Assembly (NCBI GenBank): GCA_002238825.1
Contig: MPNC01000001.1
Span: forward strand, 62,001 to 126,000
From: SAR202 cluster bacterium bin87
Lineage (GTDB): Bacteria; Chloroflexota; Dehalococcoidia; Lucifugimonadales; UBA3495
Direction of reading: 5' to 3'
Length of the DNA: 64,000 bases
In this document: piece by piece, positions 1 to 8,587 of the stretch
Position numbering within the stretch: the stretch's first letter is position 1
How the letters are laid out: the number at the start of each line of letters is the position of its first letter
Notes under the pieces: generated by a model
What the model saw: only the letters and a program-made list of their open reading frames with translations
Databases searched by the model: none
Told to the model about the DNA's origin: nothing
Made by a program: the position numbers and the translations under genes

Positions 1-175
1 CGGTGGAACTACCGTGGGCGGCCAATTCGTCGACCAGCATGTTGCGGCGACCAAAATGCGCCACGTCCACAATGGACAGTACCTCGCCGCGGATCAGCGT
101 CACGGTGCACAGCCCCAACCGAGTCTGGTCCGTGTTCATCGAGTATCCGCCCATTATGATTTCCAGTTCCGGCAT
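1..175 (-). CDS. Metallo-beta-lactamase-fold protein (MBLAC1-like), C-terminal part outside window
   Basis: Only the first 58 codons are present; the gene runs off the left edge. The ATG at 175 is preceded at short distance by a GGAGGG ribosome site, so the start is well supported. The visible protein begins MPELEIIMGGYS and continues with VTLIRGEVLSIVDV, then GRRNMLVDELAAHG. This is the order of the first beta strands and helix of small MBL-fold hydrolases, where a 'vtLi..g..iLvDtG' strand precedes a helix that holds a regulatory or substrate loop. The zinc-binding HxHxDH motif would lie outside the window, so the fold is inferred, not shown. It is divergent from the amidohydrolase gene at 284. 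Confidence 0.5.
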   Translation of the reverse strand, partial: MPELEIIMGGYSMNTDQTRLGLCTVTLIRGEVLSIVDVAHFGRRNMLVDELAAHGSST

Positions 176-283
176 AATATCCCTCCGCCAGAAGTCACAA
201 CTCGCTGCTGAATAGCACAATCGGCGCGATTATAGCACCGCGCCAGGTGCGACTCAGCGAAGCCGCTGCTTTGCTACGTTCAG

Positions 284-1804
284 ATGACGCCCTCCGCCGA
301 AATCGTCTTGCTCAACGGTAAAGTCCCTGCTGCCGACGGCCATCACACCGCGCTGGCCGTTGCCGGCGGAACTGTCGTGGCAACTGGCGGCGACCGCGAA
401 ATCATGCGGCTGGTGGTGCCAGATACCACCGTTCTGGACTGCAGCGGACACAGGGTCATACCCGGCATCGTGGACGCCCATTGCCACGTGTTGGCCGCCG
501 CAACAACCAGTCTGCGAGTGGATTGCCGACCCGCAGCTACGCCCGACATCGAGTCGATCATTGCCGCCCTACGAGAGGACGCAACTTCCCAAAATGGTTG
601 GATACGCGGTTACGGCTACGACGACTCGCCGACAGGATTGGGCCGGCATCTGCACCGGAAAGACCTGGACCGCGTTTCCACCACGCGACCGGTCCGGGTG
701 GATCATCGCTCCGGTCACGCGTGCGCGCTCAACAGCCGCGCTCTGGCGACTGTAGGTATCGATCGCGAGACTTCGGACCCGTCCGGAGGTGTGATTGTCC
801 GCGACGCCGACGGAGAACCAACGGGACTGTTGCTGGAAATGTCCGACCGGCTGCGTGACCGGACGGCGGGATCCGAAGGCGCATGCCGCAAGGCCATTAA
901 AGAATCCCTGAGCAATTACGGTGGGCGGATGCTTGCGTACGGCGTCACGGCGGTCACCGACGCCGGGCCTAGCAATGGTCTGGATCGCTGGCGCTACTTC
1001 CAGGAAGCGACCGGCGACGGCACGCTGCCCCTGCGGGTGACCATGATGGTCGGTTGGAACCGTGTGGAAGAGATGCGGGCGGCTGGCCTGGGTTATGGGG
1101 CTACCGCAAGCGCGGGTATGTTGTCGGTGGGCCACGCGAAGGTCATGCTCACGGCGTCAACCGGGCAGCTGCGCCCGGACCCGTCCCATTTATCCGAAAT
1201 GGTGGCGCACGCTCACGAACTGGGATTTCCGGTGGCGATCCACGCGGTGGAGCGCGACGTCATCGTGGCGGCGGCGCTGGCGATTGGCGACGCCAGGGCG
1301 GTCAAGGCAGGCGAGTTCGGACGGCCACTGGATCGCATCGAGCACTGCGCGGAGTGCCCGCCCGACGTTCTCGAACTGGTGGCGCAAAGCGGCGCGATAG
1401 TGGTCCCCAATCCAGGGTTCCTGCACTACGATGGCGAGCGGTACGTCCATACCGTCGCACCCGATCTCGTGCCGCACCTCTACCCGGTGGGCGCGCTGGT
1501 CGCGCGAGGGATACCTACCGTCCTGGGCTCCGACGCGCCGGTTGTGGAACCGAACCCGTGGGCGTCGATGGCGGCAGCGGTATCTCGCAAATCGCTCGGC
1601 GGCGTTGATCTCGGTGGCGTGGGAGTGAGGTCGGTGGCCGAGGCGCTGAGCCTGCACTCCGGTGGGTGGCGCATCGCCCCGGGTGTGCCGGCGGACCTGG
1701 CGGTGGTAGAACCTGACCCGCTGGCGATTTCGGCGGCCGAGCTGCCTGCCGTGCATGCGGTAGCGACCATCCTAGCCGGCCAGCTTGCCTGGCGCGATGG
1801 GTAG
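284..1804 (+). CDS. YtcJ-like metal-dependent amidohydrolase
   Basis: A 506-residue amidohydrolase (Amidohydro_3/YtcJ type) that would hydrolyse an amide, imide or ester bond in a TIM-barrel active site in the cytoplasm. The N-terminal beta-sandwich part (residues 1-60) leads into the metal-binding motif DAHCH at 64-68. Later ligands follow as HAVERD near 319, RIEHC near 351 and GSDAP near 414, the usual spacing for the family. The length is close to the usual 500-560. No clear Shine-Dalgarno site precedes the ATG. The substrate cannot be read from sequence; enzymes of this family in marine Chloroflexota are numerous and mostly uncharacterised. Confidence 0.85.
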   Translation: MTPSAEIVLLNGKVPAADGHHTALAVAGGTVVATGGDREIMRLVVPDTTVLDCSGHRVIPGIVDAHCHVLAAATTSLRVDCRPAATPDIESIIAALREDATSQNGWIRGYGYDDSPTGLGRHLHRKDLDRVSTTRPVRVDHRSGHACALNSRALATVGIDRETSDPSGGVIVRDADGEPTGLLLEMSDRLRDRTAGSEGACRKAIKESLSNYGGRMLAYGVTAVTDAGPSNGLDRWRYFQEATGDGTLPLRVTMMVGWNRVEEMRAAGLGYGATASAGMLSVGHAKVMLTASTGQLRPDPSHLSEMVAHAHELGFPVAIHAVERDVIVAAALAIGDARAVKAGEFGRPLDRIEHCAECPPDVLELVAQSGAIVVPNPGFLHYDGERYVHTVAPDLVPHLYPVGALVARGIPTVLGSDAPVVEPNPWASMAAAVSRKSLGGVDLGGVGVRSVAEALSLHSGGWRIAPGVPADLAVVEPDPLAISAAELPAVHAVATILAGQLAWRDG

Positions 1805-1805
1805 C

Positions 1806-2168
1806 CTAGTCAATCAACACGTCACCACCTGCCCACATTTGCACGGTCAACGTTCTGCCCTCGACCAGATTTGTGCCTAGCAGAAACTGATTCCTCGACT
1901 CCATCACATCAACAGTCAAGTGTTCGCCATCCCAAACTGCCGTCGCCTGATATTGATTGGTCTCGACCGTTTGGCCGTCAGCCAGCGTAGCATCCACTTG
2001 ACCCGCTAGAGTGAGACCCAATTGGTGAATAAACTCGGCAGGAAGCGTCAGGTCACCGCTGAAACCAGTATCAATAATTACCTCTCGACGCCACCGAAAT
2101 CCGTTGTCGTCGATGAGGTCGACCGAAACGATCGCTTCCATGTGTCGGTTGACGTATCCGGTAATCAC
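1806..2168 (-). CDS. Clan AA (retropepsin-like) aspartic protease
   Basis: A 120-residue protein with the hallmark of the retroviral-type aspartic protease fold: IIDTGFSGDLTLP near residues 31-43, where D-T-G is the catalytic triad, followed by a flap-like strand and a hydrophobic FLLGTNLVEG segment corresponding to the psi-loop. Single-domain bacterial proteins of this kind must dimerise to form an active site. It overlaps the upstream gene by four bases (ATGA), so the two are co-translated. Such small pairs are frequent in Chloroflexota and Cyanobacteria; their role is unknown, and a toxin-antitoxin-like arrangement is possible but not shown. It converges on the amidohydrolase with two bases between the stops. 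Confidence 0.75.
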   Translation of the reverse strand: MITGYVNRHMEAIVSVDLIDDNGFRWRREVIIDTGFSGDLTLPAEFIHQLGLTLAGQVDATLADGQTVETNQYQATAVWDGEHLTVDVMESRNQFLLGTNLVEGRTLTVQMWAGGDVLID

Positions 2169-2434
2169 AGCCGACCCATGAAGCGGCCACCGAATTTGAT
2201 GGCTGCTGGATACCCGATGCGGAACGTGAAAAACAAGGTCGGCAGTGGATGCCGCTCCCGTAGTTTTTTGTTGGCGTCTCGGAACCGGTCCGCAATCTCA
2301 TAGTCGCCGGTTTCGACTTCCAACGCTAGATAGCGGCCGTTTTCGTTCGGTTCCACCTGGTGCCGCAGTTCCGCGTCATAGACGGCGTGGGCGCGCGTCG
2401 CAAGCTCGCTGCGCTGGTGTTTCCCGATTGCCAT
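2165..2434 (-). CDS. Small conserved hypothetical protein paired with the aspartic protease
   Basis: An 89-residue protein. The ATG at 2434 is chosen over an upstream start at 2458 because GGAGA lies just in front of it and the additional residues look like leader sequence. The sequence is charged, with the stretch ALEVETGDYEIADRF in the middle and a hydrophobic LPTLFFTFRIGYPAAIKF tail. I do not recognise a named domain with certainty. Its stop overlaps the ATG of the protease, so the pair forms a two-gene unit and the product may be a partner or a substrate-recognition subunit of the protease. Confidence 0.6.
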   Translation of the reverse strand: MAIGKHQRSELATRAHAVYDAELRHQVEPNENGRYLALEVETGDYEIADRFRDANKKLRERHPLPTLFFTFRIGYPAAIKFGGRFMGRL

Positions 2435-2526
2435 GGTCGTCTCCTGATCCATAAGCATGGCGGCGAGGGATTGCCAGACGCAACGGCGACGCCGAAGCCG
2501 GCCATCCCAAGGTCTGCGGTGATCGA

Positions 2527-3414
2527 TTAGTGGTGCGCGCGGTCCTGGAACTCCCGCTCCGTCGTGGCGGCCTCCACTGCCTGGTACTCGGGCAGGCTGA
2601 TCAGCGCCTCCACCTCGGCGCGCCGTTGGGCGACCTCGGCGGCTCCGATGCCGATGTGGCCGGTGTCGCGCAGACTGGTGTACGCCTGCTGGATCCCCTG
2701 CACAGCGGCAATGGCCGGCGTGGTGGCATAGATGATGACCTTGTAGCCCAGTTCCTCGTATTCCTGCACGGTGATGTCGTCGGTGCCGGCGATGACCAGC
2801 AACGGGACGTCGGGGACGCCGGCGCGGAAGGTTGCCAGATCTTCCCGCTGGCGCACGCCGCGAGGCATCACCACGTCCACGCCCAGGTCGCGCAGGGCGT
2901 TGCCCCGCCGTATGGCGTCTTCCATGTCGCCCTCAACGGCGGTGAAGGAGTCGGTGCGGCCGATGATCAGGAAATCGGGGTCGCTGCGGGCTTCCAGGGC
3001 GTAACGCATCTTTTCCAGGAACTCGTCCATGGGGATCACGTGCTCCAGGCCGGCGTGGTACGACGCCCGCTTGGGGAACACCTGGTCCTCGATGTGGATG
3101 CCGCAGATGCCAGCCCGCTCGAAGGTGCGGACCGTGTGCATGGTGTGAACCGGGTCGCCGAAACCGGCGCCGGCGTCGCAGATCACCGGCAGCGGCACCG
3201 ATTTCGCCACGCGCTGGGCAACGTCGACCTGCTCGGTGAGGGTCATCAGCGGCTCGGTCACGGCCAGGTGGGCCCCGCTCATGTAGCCGCCGACGTATAC
3301 GGTGTCGAACCCCAGGGACTGCACCACGCGCGCCGACATTGGGTCGTAGGCGCCCGGCGCGAGTATCGTTTCACCGGCGGTCAATCGGTTTTTCAGTTCG
3401 GAACGCATAGACAT
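2527..3414 (-). CDS. Isocitrate lyase / PEP mutase family lyase
   Basis: A 295-residue member of the ICL/PEPM superfamily, cytoplasmic TIM-barrel enzymes that make or break C-C or C-P bonds next to a carboxylate. Family marks: GAYDPMSARVVQSLGFDTVY (20-40), CDAGAGFGDP (79-88, metal-binding Asp), GIHIEDQVFPKR (105-116), and RTDS with AV near 155. The loop that carries the catalytic Cys in isocitrate and methylisocitrate lyases (KxCGH) reads K115-R-A-S-Y-H120 here, so the Cys is absent. A classic lyase role is therefore unlikely, and a decarboxylase, hydrolase or oxaloacetate-type activity is more plausible. GGAGGTG precedes the start. Confidence 0.8.
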   Translation of the reverse strand: MSMRSELKNRLTAGETILAPGAYDPMSARVVQSLGFDTVYVGGYMSGAHLAVTEPLMTLTEQVDVAQRVAKSVPLPVICDAGAGFGDPVHTMHTVRTFERAGICGIHIEDQVFPKRASYHAGLEHVIPMDEFLEKMRYALEARSDPDFLIIGRTDSFTAVEGDMEDAIRRGNALRDLGVDVVMPRGVRQREDLATFRAGVPDVPLLVIAGTDDITVQEYEELGYKVIIYATTPAIAAVQGIQQAYTSLRDTGHIGIGAAEVAQRRAEVEALISLPEYQAVEAATTEREFQDRAHH

Positions 3415-3532
3415 TTGAGTACACCTCCGGACAGGCAGGGATGGTGGTCAGGTTCGCATGGGCCAGCGTACCATACCGGGGCCCGACGCATGGTCAGGGT
3501 AGGCGGGCGACCACCGGAGAGCCCGCTCCGGG

Positions 3533-4357
3533 CTAGACGGGAAAAGTCCGTTCCAGGACCCGGCGCTGCTCCGCGGTGAGGCTCCAACCGGAGGCATCGC
3601 AGTTGGCCTCCGTCCGATCCACGCTGTTGGACTTGGGGATAGCGATGATGCCCTGCTGGTCGGCAACCCAGTTCAGCGCGACCTGGGCCGCCGTTTTTCC
3701 GACCTCGCCGGCGACGTCTTCCAGTATGTCGTTGTCACGATTGCGGCCCAACGCCCGGCGGAGGCGGCCGCCGCGATTGCCCACCAGCGCCCCTTCGTGC
3801 AAAGGCGAATACGCGATCACCGTGATGTCGTTACGCCGGCAATAGGGGATAACGTCGCGCTCCGCGCTGCGACGGCGCAGGTTGTACAGTATCTGGTTGG
3901 CGACGATGGGCACGTTGGGCATGGCCGCCTGGGCTTCCCGCATCTCTTCCACGGAAAAATTACTGACACCCACGTGCGTCACCGCACCGTCGGACACCAA
4001 ACGGTCCATGGCGCGCATCGTTTCGGCAATGGGCACCCTGGGGTTGGGCCAGTGGATTTGGTACAGGTCGATGCGGTCCACAGCCAGCAGGCGCAGGCTT
4101 TGCTCCGCAGCCTTGAGCACCTCGTCGTAGCGCAGATGGCTGCCCAGCACCTTGGTCGCCACGATGACCCGGTCGCGGATTCCGTCGATTGCCTCGCCCA
4201 CCGCGGCTTCGGTGCGGTACATCTCGGCGGTGTCGATCAGGTTTGCGCCCAGCTCGACGCCGCGCCGTAATGGTTCCGGTCCACCGGTGTAACGCCACGT
4301 GCCCAATCCAATCTCCGGGATCATCAGGCTCGACGATCCCAACCGTTCGTAGTTCAT
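3533..4357 (-). CDS. Aldo/keto reductase
   Basis: A 274-residue NADPH-dependent AKR with the full catalytic tetrad at D42, Y47 (IDTAEMY), K69 (VIVATKV) and H102 (YQIHWPN). The substrate- and cofactor-binding stretches VGVSNFS, IAYSPLHEGALVG and AIPKSNSV (phosphate-binding of NADPH) follow in family order. It should reduce aldehydes or ketones, or oxidise the alcohols, in the cytoplasm. It shares direction with the lyase downstream, with 118 bases between, so they may be co-transcribed. The physiological carbonyl substrate is not evident. Length is normal for the 2,5-diketogluconate reductase-like branch. Confidence 0.9.
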   Translation of the reverse strand: MNYERLGSSSLMIPEIGLGTWRYTGGPEPLRRGVELGANLIDTAEMYRTEAAVGEAIDGIRDRVIVATKVLGSHLRYDEVLKAAEQSLRLLAVDRIDLYQIHWPNPRVPIAETMRAMDRLVSDGAVTHVGVSNFSVEEMREAQAAMPNVPIVANQILYNLRRRSAERDVIPYCRRNDITVIAYSPLHEGALVGNRGGRLRRALGRNRDNDILEDVAGEVGKTAAQVALNWVADQQGIIAIPKSNSVDRTEANCDASGWSLTAEQRRVLERTFPV

Positions 4358-4408
4358 GCCGACTGCTTCCTTATTCGATTGGGAGCTGCGTGGGGATCGC
4401 GGACGGCC

Positions 4409-6268
4409 CTACGGGGTAACGTCAAATTGCACCTCGGCGATCTTCCGGCCGGACTCGTACACGTAAGTCCAGTAGCGTCCTGGCGCGAATCGCAGCGGGG
4501 GGGTCGGACCCAACGAAAGCCACTGGGTGCCACCGGCGAAACGTGAGTCGAACTGCACCGTTACTCGCCGCCGGCTATTCGTGAACCCATCCTGAAAATA
4601 CTCGACCGCCTCGAATTGCAGTTGGGTGGGATCGCCGGAGACGGAGTGTGAGTATTTGAGCGTCAGGTACAGCCAACCCTCCACGTCCGACGCTGAGAAC
4701 GTGTCTACCGGCTCACCCTCCACGCTCAACGCCACGTATGCCTGGTCAACCCGCCCGTTGACTGACGGCAGGGTTGGATCTACCGGGGTTGGATCGGGCG
4801 TTCCTTCCACCACGGTGGCGGTTCGCCCCCGGTACCATTGGTCCCAGATGTGTTCCAGTTCGGGCTGCATCTGCATGCCTCCGGCACGGAGCCACTCGAC
4901 GCGGATATCGGTCTCGGTGAACTCGCGCTGCGAGGGATAGGAGGGGTCTTCGGCCAGCCTGGCGTACAGCGCGCGCCAGGCCTGGAGAAACCTTTCCTCG
5001 CCCAGTTGCTGGTACAGCGACAGCAACAACCGTTCGCCCAGGTAGTAATTGCACCGCCACAATCCGGGGTCGGCTTGAGCTTCCTCGGGATCGTCCGGCG
5101 CCCGCAGTTCGAGTTCGCTCAGGGACGTTGCGCCGTCACAGGGATAGTTGGTCGATTCCAGGGGAGCACCGGTGGTGAGGTGACGGGCGTAGGTCGCGGC
5201 GAAATCGGCGCCGCCTTCGGCGAGCCAGTAGGGTTCCGCATACAGGAAATAGTGCGCAATCTCGTGGTAAACGGCGTGGGGGGCGAATCCAGGCTGGGCG
5301 TTCTGATCGATCTTGGGCAACAGTGTGACGTGCGTCTGATAGTTCGTGCCGGCGGCTACCCCGGCGACGTAATCGGTTACGTGAAACACGATGGCAGGTG
5401 TGGGGAATTCGGCGCCGAACATGGCCTCGAAAACCGGTACCGCCGTCTCGGCGACAGCCATCACCGGCGTGCCGGCCGGCGCCGGCCCGGAGCGCACTAT
5501 CGCGATCGGGATAACCGTTCCGCTCCGGTTGGTGGTGGCTCCAAGTTCCACGTTGAGGGTACCGGGGTTGGCCACGATCGCGTCGAACTCGGGCGACTGG
5601 AACCGGGAGCGTTCGTAGAGCACCGCCACTATCGCGGCCTCGGCGGTGGTCATACCGTCGCGGAACCAGCCCGCGCTGGCCAGTTGCGCCAACCGCTCCG
5701 GCCGGTCCTGGGCCATTCGCTGCAGCGAGAGCAGCGCCGGCAGATCCATCGGCCGCAGGGCGGCCTGGAACTCGTCCGACGCCAACACAGCAGTTAAGGC
5801 CTCCGGCGCGTCGATGCCCAGGTTGACCAGACGCTCGGCGGCGTTGAATTCGTCGGCGGTCTGCAAGCCGTCGGCGATCCAGCCGATGCTGCGTATCTGC
5901 GCCACCACCGCCGGATCAGACTGCTCCGCGAATTCCCAGTTGCGCACCTCGGACAGGTTGAACTCTGCCGGCTCGAGAGCCGTGGTGGGAGGTTGGTGGG
6001 GTATCACCGCGGTCGAGGTGGACGGGATGACCTGCGGCGATGGGGCGTTGGTCGGTGGCGCGGTGGGCACGGCGTTGGCATTGGGCGAACTCGCAGTGGG
6101 TGTAGCCTCGGCGTCCTGCGATGCGGCGACGCTGGCTAGCGCCGCGTCGATAGTCGCCTGGAAGTTGACCCCGGGCGACTCGGGCGCGGGATCGCCGCCA
6201 AAGAAGCAGGCGAAAGAGGCGATCACCCCCACCAAAGCAAGAAAGAACCATACTGATGCGTGGCGCAT
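4409..6268 (-). CDS. Secreted HExxH metallopeptidase-like protein
   Basis: A 619-residue exported protein. The N-terminus has a hydrophobic segment (FFLALVGVIASFAC) that looks like a signal peptide ending in Cys; the lipobox is imperfect, so lipidation is uncertain. Residues 40-110 are a low-complexity Pro/Thr/Ala linker. A zincin motif, H335-E-I-A-H339, lies in YHEIAHYFLYAEP, with the third ligand Glu near 351 in LAEGGADF, matching gluzincin architecture with a short spacing. The C-terminal 150 residues look like beta-sandwich domain(s). It probably acts outside the membrane on peptides. No specific family name can be given. It is divergently transcribed from the SDR gene. Confidence 0.7.
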   Translation of the reverse strand: MRHASVWFFLALVGVIASFACFFGGDPAPESPGVNFQATIDAALASVAASQDAEATPTASSPNANAVPTAPPTNAPSPQVIPSTSTAVIPHQPPTTALEPAEFNLSEVRNWEFAEQSDPAVVAQIRSIGWIADGLQTADEFNAAERLVNLGIDAPEALTAVLASDEFQAALRPMDLPALLSLQRMAQDRPERLAQLASAGWFRDGMTTAEAAIVAVLYERSRFQSPEFDAIVANPGTLNVELGATTNRSGTVIPIAIVRSGPAPAGTPVMAVAETAVPVFEAMFGAEFPTPAIVFHVTDYVAGVAAGTNYQTHVTLLPKIDQNAQPGFAPHAVYHEIAHYFLYAEPYWLAEGGADFAATYARHLTTGAPLESTNYPCDGATSLSELELRAPDDPEEAQADPGLWRCNYYLGERLLLSLYQQLGEERFLQAWRALYARLAEDPSYPSQREFTETDIRVEWLRAGGMQMQPELEHIWDQWYRGRTATVVEGTPDPTPVDPTLPSVNGRVDQAYVALSVEGEPVDTFSASDVEGWLYLTLKYSHSVSGDPTQLQFEAVEYFQDGFTNSRRRVTVQFDSRFAGGTQWLSLGPTPPLRFAPGRYWTYVYESGRKIAEVQFDVTP

Positions 6269-6314
6269 GATCGAGAGTATAGAGTTACGGGAGGCCGTAT
6301 GCTATCAGGTACGC

Positions 6315-6320
6315 TATAAT
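6315..6320 (+). promoter_or_regulatory. -10 box (TATAAT) for the SDR gene
   Basis: A perfect TATAAT lies 54 bases before the SDR start and is followed by CG, as at several other gene starts in this window. No convincing -35 is visible at 16-18 bases, so the call rests on the -10 alone. Confidence 0.4.
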
Positions 6321-6373
6321 CGCCGCCATTGGGTTCATAGCGTAACGGAAACTTCACCAGGAGAGTTGCAGAC

Positions 6374-7126
6374 ATGGGCAAACTGGACGGCAGGGTAGCA
6401 TTGATCACCGGATCGGGCCGCAACATCGGTCGGGCCACGGCGTTGATGATGGCCGGGGAAGGAGCCAACATTGTGGTCAACGCGCGGAGCAACCGCGATG
6501 AGGCGGAGGCGACCGCGGCGGCCGTTGAGGAACTCGGCGTGAAGGCTCTGCCCGTCCTCGCCGACGTTTCCCAGAAGGACCAGGTAGACGCCATGATCGA
6601 TGCCGCCATGTCGACTTTCGGGCGCATCGACATCCTGGTGAACAACGCCGCCATCCGGCCGCACCAGCCCTTCACCGAGGTGACGGTCGAAGACTGGGAG
6701 TATGTGCGCGGCGTAGTCCTTGATGGCGCCTTCTACACTACCCGTGGCGTCATCCAGCAGATGGTGGACAACAACTTTGGGCGGATCGTATTCCTCACCG
6801 GCGACGGTGCGTTCCGGGGAAGCCCGCTGCGCGCCCATGTGTCCGCTGCGAAGATGGGCATAGTGGGCATGGCCCGCAGCCTCGCCTCAGAATTCGCCGG
6901 GAACGACATTCGCGTCAACGTGGTGTCGCCGGGCAGCATCGATACCAGCCGCGCCAACCCCGAATGGTACGCCGGACGGGTTCCTGATTCTTCCGGTATT
7001 CCCCTGGGCCGCCAGGGTAAGCCCGACGAAATCGCGTCGACGGTGACTTTCCTGTGCACGGACGACGGCGGTTTCATTACGGGCCAGACCATCCACGTGA
7101 ACGGTGGACAGGGCTTCTTCGGCTGA
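6374..7126 (+). CDS. SDR-family oxidoreductase with altered catalytic residues
   Basis: A 250-residue short-chain dehydrogenase/reductase. Cofactor binding is intact: TGSGRNIG (12-19) and NNAA near 90. The C-terminal VNGGQGFFG end is typical. The usual catalytic YxxxK reads V156-S-A-A-K160 preceded by H155, and the usual catalytic Ser region reads LTGDGAF, so Lys is kept but Tyr and Ser are not in place. Such variants occur in dienoyl-CoA reductase-like and uncharacterised SDRs. AGGAGAG precedes the ATG. The gene ends before a terminator at 7237. The reaction is unknown; the fold and NAD(P) binding are firm. Confidence 0.85.
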   Translation: MGKLDGRVALITGSGRNIGRATALMMAGEGANIVVNARSNRDEAEATAAAVEELGVKALPVLADVSQKDQVDAMIDAAMSTFGRIDILVNNAAIRPHQPFTEVTVEDWEYVRGVVLDGAFYTTRGVIQQMVDNNFGRIVFLTGDGAFRGSPLRAHVSAAKMGIVGMARSLASEFAGNDIRVNVVSPGSIDTSRANPEWYAGRVPDSSGIPLGRQGKPDEIASTVTFLCTDDGGFITGQTIHVNGGQGFFG

Positions 7127-7236
7127 CTGGATTCGCGCGGCATCCCGTGTCGGTCCGGCCAACCGGGCAGGTCGGCGTGGAAAATTGGCGCGCTCGTTGG
7201 TCCGGACACACGGGCGCCGTACACGATCCGAAACGC

Positions 7237-7266
7237 AAAAAACGGCTCCGACCGGAGCCGTTTTTA
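7237..7266. terminator. Bidirectional rho-independent terminator
   Basis: A perfect hairpin, CGGCTCC-(GACC)-GGAGCCG with a six-A run on the left and a five-T run on the right, sits between the convergent SDR and P450 genes. It can end transcription from both sides and marks the end of the 15.1-7.3 kb cluster. Confidence 0.9.
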
Positions 7267-7312
7267 TTTGTCTCATCACGCCGCCACACTCATCCTTTAG
7301 ATGGATTCGGGA

Positions 7313-8587
7313 TTAAGCGCCGCGCCGCGATCGGTGGCCGACGTCAACCCACAACTCCTCCAGCCCTCTTTGGATGACGTGCCTTTCCCGGTATTTGGGT
7401 TCGCGCGCCAGGGTGATATCAGGAAACCTTTCGATCAACGACGTGAACGCGATGCGTGCCTGCAGCATGACCAGCGGCGCTCCGAGGCAGTGATGCACTC
7501 CCCGACCGAAGGAGATGTGGCTCCGTTGCTCGCGGGATATGTCCAGAACTTGGGGGTCGGCGAAAACGGAAGGGTCACGGTTGGCGGCGCCGATACCGCA
7601 GATGACCGTTTGGCCGGCACGTATCCGGCGCCCATCGATTTCCGTATCCGCCGGCGCAAAGCGGGCGCCCAACTGGATCGGGCTGTCGTATCTCAACAGT
7701 TCATGGATGGCCGAGTCTGTCATTTCGGGATTGCGGCGGAGGGTTTCGAGCTGATCGGGATTTTTCAGCAGGGCAAGCATGCCGTTGCCGATCAGGTTCT
7801 TGGACATATCGTTGCCCACGACCATCAGCAGGGATAGCGTGGTTACCAACTCCTCGCGGGTCAGCCGGTCGCCGGCCTCCTCCGCTTCGATCAGCGCGGT
7901 GATGATGTCGTCCTGCGGTTCCCGCTGGCGCAGTTCAATCTGGCGCTCGGTGTATTGAAAGGCCTCCTCGGAGGCGTTCCGGATGCGGCGTTTCTCCTCC
8001 TCGCTGAGATGGGGTATGAACGCGTTGGCCCCTTCGGTGGACCAGTGCCCGAACCGGTCCACGTCCCCGGCGGGAAGTCCCAGCAGCGCGCCGGTGCTGA
8101 AAAGCGGCAGAGGACGAGCCAGTTCTTTCACCAGGTCGAACTGGCGCTTGCCAGCGACCCGGTCGAGGTGATCGTCCACGATTGCCTTGATCGTCTGGGC
8201 CAGGTCGGCGACGGCCCGGGGCGTGAAAGCCTTCGAGACCAGCGATCTGATCCTGGTGTGGTCGGGCGGGTCCATGCGGAGCATACTCCGGTATTCGTCG
8301 CCGCGGGCGAACGGGACCTCATTGGGGTCATCCCTGGAAAACTGGCTGTGATCGCGCATGACGCGGTCCACATCTTCGTATCTGGTCAAAATCCATGCGT
8401 TGCTCAGGCGCAACCGGTGGACCGGATCTTTCTCACGCAGCCGGTCATAAACCGGGTAGGGATCCTGGATGGTCTCACGCGAGATCGGGTTATAGCTGAC
8501 TCCCGATTCGAGATGTTCCCAGGTCAGCAGCGTCTTCATCGCCACCGGAAAGACCGCGTTCCTGACAATCGTGGGCATGGCAGCCAT
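7313..8587 (-). CDS. Cytochrome P450 A (variant oxygen-activation site)
   Basis: A 424-residue soluble bacterial class P450. The heme-thiolate loop FGRGVHHCLG (360-369, Cys367) and the ExxR motif ELLR (296-299) are intact. The I-helix motif, normally A-G-x-E/D-T-T/S, reads V257-G-N-D-M-S262, so the conserved Thr that delivers protons to bound oxygen is Met. The start lies directly after the stop of the sulfotransferase gene, so the two are in one operon. It is about the same length as, and clearly paralogous to, P450 B at 12431-13687, with aligned N-termini (LLTWEHLESGVSYNP). It needs a ferredoxin or similar partner, not seen here. It may have altered chemistry or a shunt-type reaction. Confidence 0.93.
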   Translation of the reverse strand: MAAMPTIVRNAVFPVAMKTLLTWEHLESGVSYNPISRETIQDPYPVYDRLREKDPVHRLRLSNAWILTRYEDVDRVMRDHSQFSRDDPNEVPFARGDEYRSMLRMDPPDHTRIRSLVSKAFTPRAVADLAQTIKAIVDDHLDRVAGKRQFDLVKELARPLPLFSTGALLGLPAGDVDRFGHWSTEGANAFIPHLSEEEKRRIRNASEEAFQYTERQIELRQREPQDDIITALIEAEEAGDRLTREELVTTLSLLMVVGNDMSKNLIGNGMLALLKNPDQLETLRRNPEMTDSAIHELLRYDSPIQLGARFAPADTEIDGRRIRAGQTVICGIGAANRDPSVFADPQVLDISREQRSHISFGRGVHHCLGAPLVMLQARIAFTSLIERFPDITLAREPKYRERHVIQRGLEELWVDVGHRSRRGA

